NCBI RefSeq assembly: GCF_023078275.1
Contig: NC_062985.1
Span: forward strand, 372,001 to 436,000
Reading direction: 5' to 3'
Length of the DNA: 64,000 bases
Origin: Leguminivora glycinivorella
Lineage: Eukaryota > Arthropoda > Insecta > Lepidoptera > Tortricidae
Shown: piece after piece, positions 48,301-57,300 of the stretch
Layout of the letters: each line of letters begins with the position of its first letter
How positions within the stretch are numbered: position 1 is the first letter of the stretch
Program-made: the position numbers and the translations under genes
Notes under the pieces: generated by a model
Databases searched by the model: none
The model's input: only the letters and a program-made list of their open reading frames with translations
What the model was told of the DNA's origin: nothing

Positions 48301-51300
48301 GGTGTGGGTACTCAGACAACGATATATATAATATATAAATACTTATATACATAGAAAACATCCATGACTCAAATAAATGCCCTTACCAGGATTCGAACCC
48401 GGGACCGCGGCGTAGCAGACAGGGTCACTACCGACTGCGCCAGACTGGTCTAATACTATTGTAATATTGGCTAAAAATTGTTGAGCATTAGACTTTTGGT
48501 TCGTCGCGACATCTATTGACAAGTAGCGGTACTGATAATTTAAGCTTGACACGTGGATGACGCTAGATGTCACTACAAATAACTTGCATTTACTGATGCA
48601 TTCCTCTATTAAAAATCGAAACAAGATGTCATATATTAAAGAAAAAATGACGTACACCACCAGTGGCAAAGGCCGGATTCGAACCGGCGTCTTTAGCAAT
48701 CCGGGCGAACGCCATGAAGGCCATGAAGCCCTAGGCTACCCCGTCACAGCGGAAGCTGTCGAAATTTTTCTTCTATATGCCATCTTTGTATGACTATTCG
48801 TCTTTGACCAACTCTAAAGGCAAGCGGTCGGTGCTCGCACCTCCTATACGAAACCTTTACAGGTTTACGTTATAGCTAGAGAGACCGGTGCCGCCATCTA
48901 TACGCAACTGTGGCTATTATTCCTCTATGTTAAGGGCCCATTTAGACGGTACGAGAACTCGCATACGAGTTTTATTACATTGCGGTATTTGATGGCTTTG
49001 CAAAATTGTATTGTAGCCTCAACAGCCCACAATGTAACTAAAATCGCATGCGTATTCGCACGCCGTCTAAATCAGGTCTAAGAGTTTTGTATTATGAATA
49101 TCATGTTTTTATATTAAAGGAAAAAATGGAAAAATTTACGCTTCCGGCGGGACTTGAACCCGCACCATTTTTGCAATCCGTGCAATGCTCTTACCAATTG
49201 AGCTACGGAAGCCACGCCGGACTTCGCAAATCTTTCCATGCCTTTCCTTTTGTACACACGTCTTGGGGTGACGTCTAGCGCCATCTACCGACAGACTATT
49301 ACATCTTGTAACGGCACTGGAGTCTCAAGTTATATTGAGAATTCACCAGTAACAATGTGCTAACCCATACTAAATTAATTTTTATTAAGCAGAAACGTCT
49401 GCTAACGATTCTAAACATTCAAGTCCCGCCGGAAGCGTAAATTTTTCCATTTTTTCCTTTAATATAAAAATGTTTAGAATCGTTAGCAGACGTTTCTGCT
49501 TAATAAAAATTAATTTATGAATATCATGATTGTTCACTGTAAGGTTAAGTATGTTTGTACCCTGTTTGTTAGATCCTGGACATGTGCTGGCTGGACGACG
49601 AGTTCCTGGTGACCGGCTCTCGCGACTCCAAGCTCGCGCTGTGGCGCGCGCCGCCCGCGCCGGAGGAGGCCGCTCCGCACCACGACTACATCTCGCCCGT
49701 GGTCACTAGAGAATGTCGCTCCGGTAAGTAATGGGACTCCTATATGTGCTGACTAGATCATGAGTTCCTAGTATCTGGCTCCTGTGACTCTAAACTAAGT
49801 AAGACTGACTACTAATTCATATTTACAATAACCTAACCACAACATTTTAATTTTGAAAAAAAAAAGCCCCCTTCGTTGTGGATCGATTTCCATTAAACTT
49901 AGCTAAGAACATTCCCGACTAATTATGATCTCAAACAAAAAAAAACTAAATCTAAATCGGTTCATCCTTTCGGGAGCTGCGATGCCCCAGGGAGACATAC
50001 AGAGACAGATAGACACGTCAAACTTATACACGTTAACTCTACGTCGATTTTGCGGCGGGGTTTATACAAGAAACCTAATCTTGTGAAAAATTAAAATGTT
50101 TTCAATACATAGAAAATAAATTAATCGAATATTAATATAATAAATATCAGCTGCTCATTTCCCCACGAAACCAAGCCATAAGTGTCCCCACTTTTAAATT
50201 CAGCAAAGTAACTAAAATCATTATGGCTTACCATTTAGCAACGGAGCATTTTTTTTTTTTTTATACTACGTCGGTGGCAAACAAGTATACGGTCCGCCTG
50301 TACGGCATTTGGTATACGTTAGTTGAATTATTACTTATGGTATCGTATCGTGGGGCAAAGATACCACATTCATACCACAAAAAAACTAGTGAGCATACTA
50401 GTACAATTCAAGTATGTTGTCAGTTTTAAAGAATATTGGAGATGAATGTTGATGGATGGAGAGAGGGGGGTAAACCCAAACAACGATGGATGGATTGTGT
50501 GAAAGAGGATATGAGATAGAAAGATGTGTGTTGAGATGACGAGAGATAGAGGAGAATGGAAGAGGAAGACATGTTGTACCGACCCCACATAACGTGGGAT
50601 GAGGATAAGGAGGAAGAAGAAGACACTAGTACAATTTAAGTGTTCAATTAAGGTTTCTTTCAAATAAATTGTCCTATAATATTGTCTTCGGTTACCGCGA
50701 TAGTTACTCATGAAATAAAACTATGGAAACGGATTATCGCGTATAATGAATTTACAATTCATCCCGACGTTTCGAACACTTAGTGCCGGTTGGATCAAAC
50801 CGTCTGTCATCGTTAAAGCATTCGTTAAGTTTTATTGTATGGGAACGATGATGTGTCTGTCAAATTGATGCAACTGGCCCTTAGCATTCGTGGTCAACGG
50901 GTGAGTCATAAATTATCCTATATGTATAGGCCACTTGACCCTTTTTTAAGTTTATTTTATATTATTTATTACTGTCCAATTAACCGAAAAAAAAAACTAC
51001 CATATTTTATTACGACTTGAAAACCGCAAATAAACATTTTTTACTTTAACTTAATTAGGCAAAATCACCATTAGCCATGTTAATCTATAAACTGTCTGCG
51101 CATGACGTAAATCAAATTGAGCACAAAATTTTCTGACATTTAAGTTATGAGGCATAAAGTTCATCATGTCAGTGATTGACTCGACATGAACTTAAGTTAG
51201 GTTCTGTGACGTCACTACACGTGTGACAGCGTTTTCGGTGGCCAAAAGTAAAACAAACAATTACACACATTTTTAATCGAAAATACGTATCCACTAGAGA

Positions 51301-54300
51301 TGGGCCGAATATTCGGTAAATATTCGGTATTCGGCATATTCGGCAAGTTTTTCAATGTTCGTATTCGGCCGAATAATTCGATTGCTTTGCCGAATATTTA
51401 CCGAATAAACAAAGCAAAAAAATAATGAAGATCTTACGTATTCCTTTGGATAATAAGCTCCTAGATTTTAGTAGCTTTCTAAGGAACTACTAGAAAGAGA
51501 TAATTGCCTATGCGTCAAAATACAAATACAAAGTTGTAAAAACCGTAGTTTAAGAGGATACGGTAGCGAAAATGCTAAAATGGAAAGGAGCCCCCCTTTC
51601 AACTTGTGAATTTTAGTTAAATATACAAGTGTTATTAACTAGATTTATCGAAAAAAAATTGTCCATTAAGAACAACTCAGTCAAAAGATATTTCAAAAAA
51701 ATCTTTAAAATCGAGGTGCCGCTCTCGACTCTTTCCTCCTTCAAAACTTAATCAATCGGAACGAAATTTGAGAATCTGAATAACAATGAAATAATCTATG
51801 TCGGACCGTTTAGCTTTTTTGGTTAATTGTTACCAATCTTGAATATCACACCTTTTTTTGCGCCACAATGAAAAAGGCCGTTTTCGGAAATTTTTGATTG
51901 GCTCTAGAATCTGTAAAAAGCAGAATATCAAAAAAATCAAAACGGTCCGACACAGATAAAAATAATAACAATCTGTGTTGAAAAAATCATTGCTCTATCT
52001 TCAAAAACCAGGGAGGAAATAGTCGAGAGCGTTTGTATGGAGAATTGACCCCTACCGTATCGTCTTAAGAGTTGAGAAGAGTTTAAAGTTGTTTTAACTA
52101 AGTTTTAGTTAAATTCACTAAATCGTAATAACATAATATGTAGTTCTAGTAACATATGTAACCATTATCAATCATTTAATAGTTTTTTCTTAACATCCGC
52201 TTTCTAAATATGGCGTAATATTCGTATACCGAATATTCGTATTCGACAAAGTCCATATTCGGCCCATCTCTAGTATCCACCATAAACTTTTAATACCCAA
52301 AATCTATAAAAATTGGTTTCTTATGTAATACTACAGGAAACAATCATTTTTTGTGCCAAATTCGATAAGAGTCTAGTAGCCTATTGTCTTCCTCAGGTCA
52401 AAAAGTCCGCGCGCTCACGTTCAACCCTCGCTGGCGCGAGATCGCCGCGTTAACCCTCAACGGCTACATCCACGTGTTCAACGCGGAGACTTTCAAGCAG
52501 ACGCTCTCCAGGAAACTGCCGTCGTGTCAGGACCTAGTATGCCTAGCCACTCAGGTACGTACACAAATACTTCTGAGCCGCTATCAGGCCTGCGTCACTC
52601 GCTCGCGGTCGCGCGTCAAGCACCTATTGGCGCTAATATTAATATTTGACATTTTAACACATATCAAGCTAATAATATGGGCCAAATTGTCAAAACTGAA
52701 GTTCAAAAGTTTTAAGCTTGTGTCGAGAGATGGCTGTCTGTGATTACACATTTTACTTTGATCGAGTATGATAGAGAATCATACTCGATCATCTTTAGTA
52801 TTAGTTAAATAAAGCGTAGGTATTTGTCGATTTGTGAAGGATCTGTTACGTTAGCAACTTATTAATAATCTGTGCCGCTACCAACATTCATTGTATAAGT
52901 ATATGGAAATAGTTTCCAGCGCGCGAGATGGCTAACCCCCTTATTCATAAACGGTCACTAAAGTTATCAAACCGATAAAAATCGTTTGTCCCTTTCCGAC
53001 GTTGGTGCGATAGAAAGGGACAAACGATTTTTATCGACTTTTTAACTTTAGTGCACATTTATGAATAAGGGGGTAAATAGTAACTAGAACTTTTGTGTTA
53101 CCACAATAATAACCTAACCACAAAATTAAAATTTTGAAAAAAACCCCGACCGCGACAGTCGATCGGCCGATTTTCATGAAACATGGCTAAGAACACTCCC
53201 GACTAACTCGGCTTTCAGACAAAAAACTAAATCTAAATCGGTTCATCCGTTCGGGAGCTACGATGCCACAAACATACACACACACAGACAGACACGTCAA
53301 ACTTATAACACCCCGTCGTTTTTGCATTGGGGGTTAAAAAATAAAAAAAAAACCAATACTTACCACTCTGGTTCGTACAAAAGTACTACTTAGCCCAAAC
53401 ATTAGTTATTTGACGTTTTAGAATACGTTCCTGGAAAGGTAACGGAAAATTACTTTCATTGAATGGAAAAGGTGAACGGTGTCTACAAATGGTTACCTAC
53501 TAGGCCCAAAATCTCCAGAACCGTGACTCCTAAGACCAAGGTCCCAAGGACGAAAAAGAAGGAAATGATACCACAACACAGAGAACCTCCTATTGGCTTC
53601 GTGCGAAGTGCATGGAGGGGGTAAGCAAAGCGATCGCAGTGCTTGCGGTGGTCAAAATCGACACTGATTGTGGTTGTCATCTATCAAAACTCATACAATA
53701 TAATACAATGTGTAATGTTTGATATGGGGCATCAATGTTGTTTCGTTGTTAATTGTACAAATAATGGCATAAATAGTCGTTGCACGTTCTATGCGTTTCT
53801 TAGAGCACACTGGAAATAGGATCAAAGAACTAAATGGATAGCTACGGTGAAGAGAAAACGTAAGTGACATGTCAAAACAAAACATTATAATAAATTATAT
53901 TTAAGCTTTGTTTACCTAATATTGTTCAATACGCTGTTAGTATTTTTCCTACCGTAAAAGATTATGCTTAAAGATTCAGGCCTAGCCTGGGAATAGGCCC
54001 GTGTCGGATATTTCTGTGGCCGCGGACATGACTAGGTACTTACGTTTAGATTTGTTTTATATGGCATTAACGGGACGGAGGTTTAGCGAATACCATATCA
54101 CTAGCTCGAAGAACTTGTACCATTACTCCTATGTTCTTCAAGATTCCTTATATGCCCTGCCAACACCAATTTATTGACTCTTTCTGTAGTCTGGGGTTGG
54201 AAGTTTATACCGTGAGTAATGCTTTGGAAACTGATTTTTGGTATTATATCCATGTCTTTATAATCTATCTACCTAAATTACACTTGAAATAGTAGCTCTT

Positions 54301-57300
54301 GTTATTCGATTTATTTAAAATTAACGAAAAACCGTTAAAATATAATGTTTGTTTACATGTCATTTTTTGACATTTTCCACTTCAGGTTCACATGGTAGTG
54401 GGCGTAATTGTCGTGCACGTAGCCAATAGAGTGGCAGTCTTGTATATTTGGTTCGCGGTACGAGTCACCAGTGTTTGGGGTGCGAGGAGCGGGCGGGGAA
54501 TGTGTTAAGCGCGCTGTGATTGGCCGTTTCAAGGACGGCGGGCAGTCGCGCCAGATGAAAAGGGACAGAAGTATGACTCTACTGACGCGTAAGTGGCCAA
54601 TGTAAGTTGACCTATGCCGGCTCTGAATAAATTATAAATATGACTTATTTGTGGAATGTAATGCCGTCTGTTTTTAAATTTGAGCTTCTTGTTACCTTTC
54701 CACACCATTTCACACTACAGGTGGACATCTTTAAGGCATCAAAATACCCTTTTCCAATTTTTTTGTGCGAAAAACACGCTGCTTTCGGGTCTGTTACTTG
54801 GTCGATACTGATCGGGCACGGCGAGCGAACCGCGCTTATATCAGTGCAAATACTAGGAAGGCTGGCGACCGCGAGTCGTCTTGTAATAGATGTCTATAGG
54901 GGTTGGTCTGTGTACCACAAACCCCCCAAAAATGTTGTCGGTTCATATATAACTCTAACTCTGTATTAGTTATTTGTTATACAAGGGGGCAAAGATGTAT
55001 TTTAACGCCGAGTGTGGAATTGAAAAACGAGCAAGTGAAAGAATACTATAGTTGAACCACGAGCGAAGCGAGTGGTTCGAGAATAGAATCCTGAAGTTGC
55101 GAGGTTTTTAACACACGAGAAGTAAAATACATTTGCACCCGAGTTTAACACAAAACTTTTCCCCTCACTATAGCGAGGAAACTACAGCGCAAAAAATGCG
55201 TTTATCACTGCTTCCAGTAGTTCCACAGGTGGTAAATCATCTTTATTACTAGATTCACCTACTTTTATCAATTGTAAAGCAGTTAATTTGACTTTATTCA
55301 AGGTCAAATTACTTTCCCCACTAGTGGATAAAATGCGTTTTTACCCGCTGGTATTAAAGAACAAAACACGTGTTTCCGAGCTAGTGAGGGGAAAAATATA
55401 TTTGTTATTTTTATAGGAAAGCGGCATCTACGCGATAGGCTGCAAATCCTACACGCTCCTTCTAGACTGCCGCACGCTCCAGTCAGTCAGAAAGATCACT
55501 TCGCGGTACAACGGCTGTGGGATCCGGTCAGCCAGCTTTAGGGGCAATATGCTCACAATTGGCACTGGACTAGGTAAGATCTATAAATAACACTTACAAA
55601 CTAGAAATTGAAGTAGATATCATACACGAAAGAAAAAACGGCAAGGCCCACTGGTGGCCGAGCCGGGAATCGAACCCGGGTCTTCAGCTTACGCGGCTAA
55701 CGTCCTTACCACTAGACCACACGCCCGCCCTAAAGTGGTGGTAAAGACGTTAGCCGCGTATGCTGAAGACCCGGGTTCGATTCCCGGCTCGGCCACCAGT
55801 GGTTTTTTTCTTTCGTGTATGATATCTATTTCAATTTATAATTTATATATGGAAGTGTGACTACTTGAAATATGCCATGCACGAAATAAAGCATCAGATA
55901 ATTATAAGAAAAACAGCAACGGAAGTGATTTTTTTAACTCCAATTTATATTTATAAATCAGATAGAAATATTTAAAGTAAATCAGTTGACCGTGACGTCA
56001 CTCAATTCGATTTCATATTAATTCCATATTAGCAAGTCGTTCAAAATAGTTTTGACAGTTCTTAAAAAGAAGCTGATTTGACTAGGAGGCAAAATAGACT
56101 AGTCGTTACAAAATCACATTTATTTGCAGGTTTGCTAATGTTTTACGACATGCGAGCCGCGAAGTATCTGGAGAGCCACATACACTCCTCCAAAACAGTC
56201 ACGCTCAGGGCTTCCAGGGGATACGTGGTAAGTCATTTTATTTAACGAAATGAAATGAAATGAAATATTTTTTATTTTGCTTGAAATATGGTACAAAAGT
56301 AACTACTAGCTTTTTCCCGCGGCTTTGCTCGCGTTAGAAAGAGACAAAATGTAGCCTATGTGTCACTCTTCATACCTTCAAATATCTCCACTTAAAAAAT
56401 CACGTCAATTCGTCGCTTCGTTTTGCAGTGAAAGACGGACAAACAAACAGACACACACACTTTCCCATTTATAATACAGAGTGTAACAAAAATGGTGGTG
56501 ATCCGTTTAAGGGCGTACTCAGTATCGTATTCTTATCAGAAAAAAGTAAAAGAAATTTTTTTTTTTTCGCTAAAAAAATTTTCACTTTTGTATGAGCCGG
56601 GCCGCGCGAATCGGTCGAATCTCCATACAAAGATTAAAAAATTTTTTGCGAAAAAAATTTTTTATCCTACTTTTTCCTGATGAGAATACGATACTGAATA
56701 CGCCCTTAAACGGATCACCACCATTTTTGTTACACCCTGTATTAGTACGGATTATCACACCTCAGACACTGGCGATCAAATATATGAAAGAGGCGCGTTC
56801 CTAGCACACAGTCTAAGCTAGTATAGGTGAACGCGTACCATGCTTGTATGAGTGAAATATAACAGGTCGACTGTTCGCGTTTTTGACAGGTGATAACTGT
56901 GAGGTAACCGAGAGGGGGTGGGCGGCACTTTCAGAGGGGAGCGGGAGTGGCGATACTGTACGATATTACTCTTTATTACACTGTGCTATTATTATGTTAT
57001 CTATTATTCCTGGAAAACAAGTATACAGTATGCCGGAAATTGTAGAAAAAAAGTTTGACCACGAAAAGCCGGGCAGGGTATACAATTTGTTGCAACTTGA
57101 TTCAAAAAGCAAGGCCTGACGACGCTTCGACGCACGACGTGAGACTTCTATACGTTTCAGAGCGCGACCAAATGCCGAGCTGCGGGTAAGTATAAGTAGT
57201 TTAAAATATGACTGAATGAAGTCAAATTATTGTTCGTCTAGACTCGACTCTATGGAGTCTTCTATTTTAAGATTTGACTTGGTTTTTCAGACTTGTATAA

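Noticed and set aside
49128..49218. Functional tRNA gene
   Set aside because: Good acceptor stem and A/B boxes, but the anticodon loop lacks U33 and the sequence is flanked by SINE tails. The other tRNA-like heads fail more clearly.
53483..53680. 65-codon minus-strand frame with a hydrophobic C-terminus
   Set aside because: The single membrane-like segment could arise by chance; no splice support or family match, and it lies within a DCAF12 intron.
57161..57185. 25-nt micro-exon between DCAF12 exons 9 and 10
   Set aside because: It has TTTCAG and GTAAGT signals, but 25 nt would break the frame, and exons 9 and 10 already join in phase and align with human.
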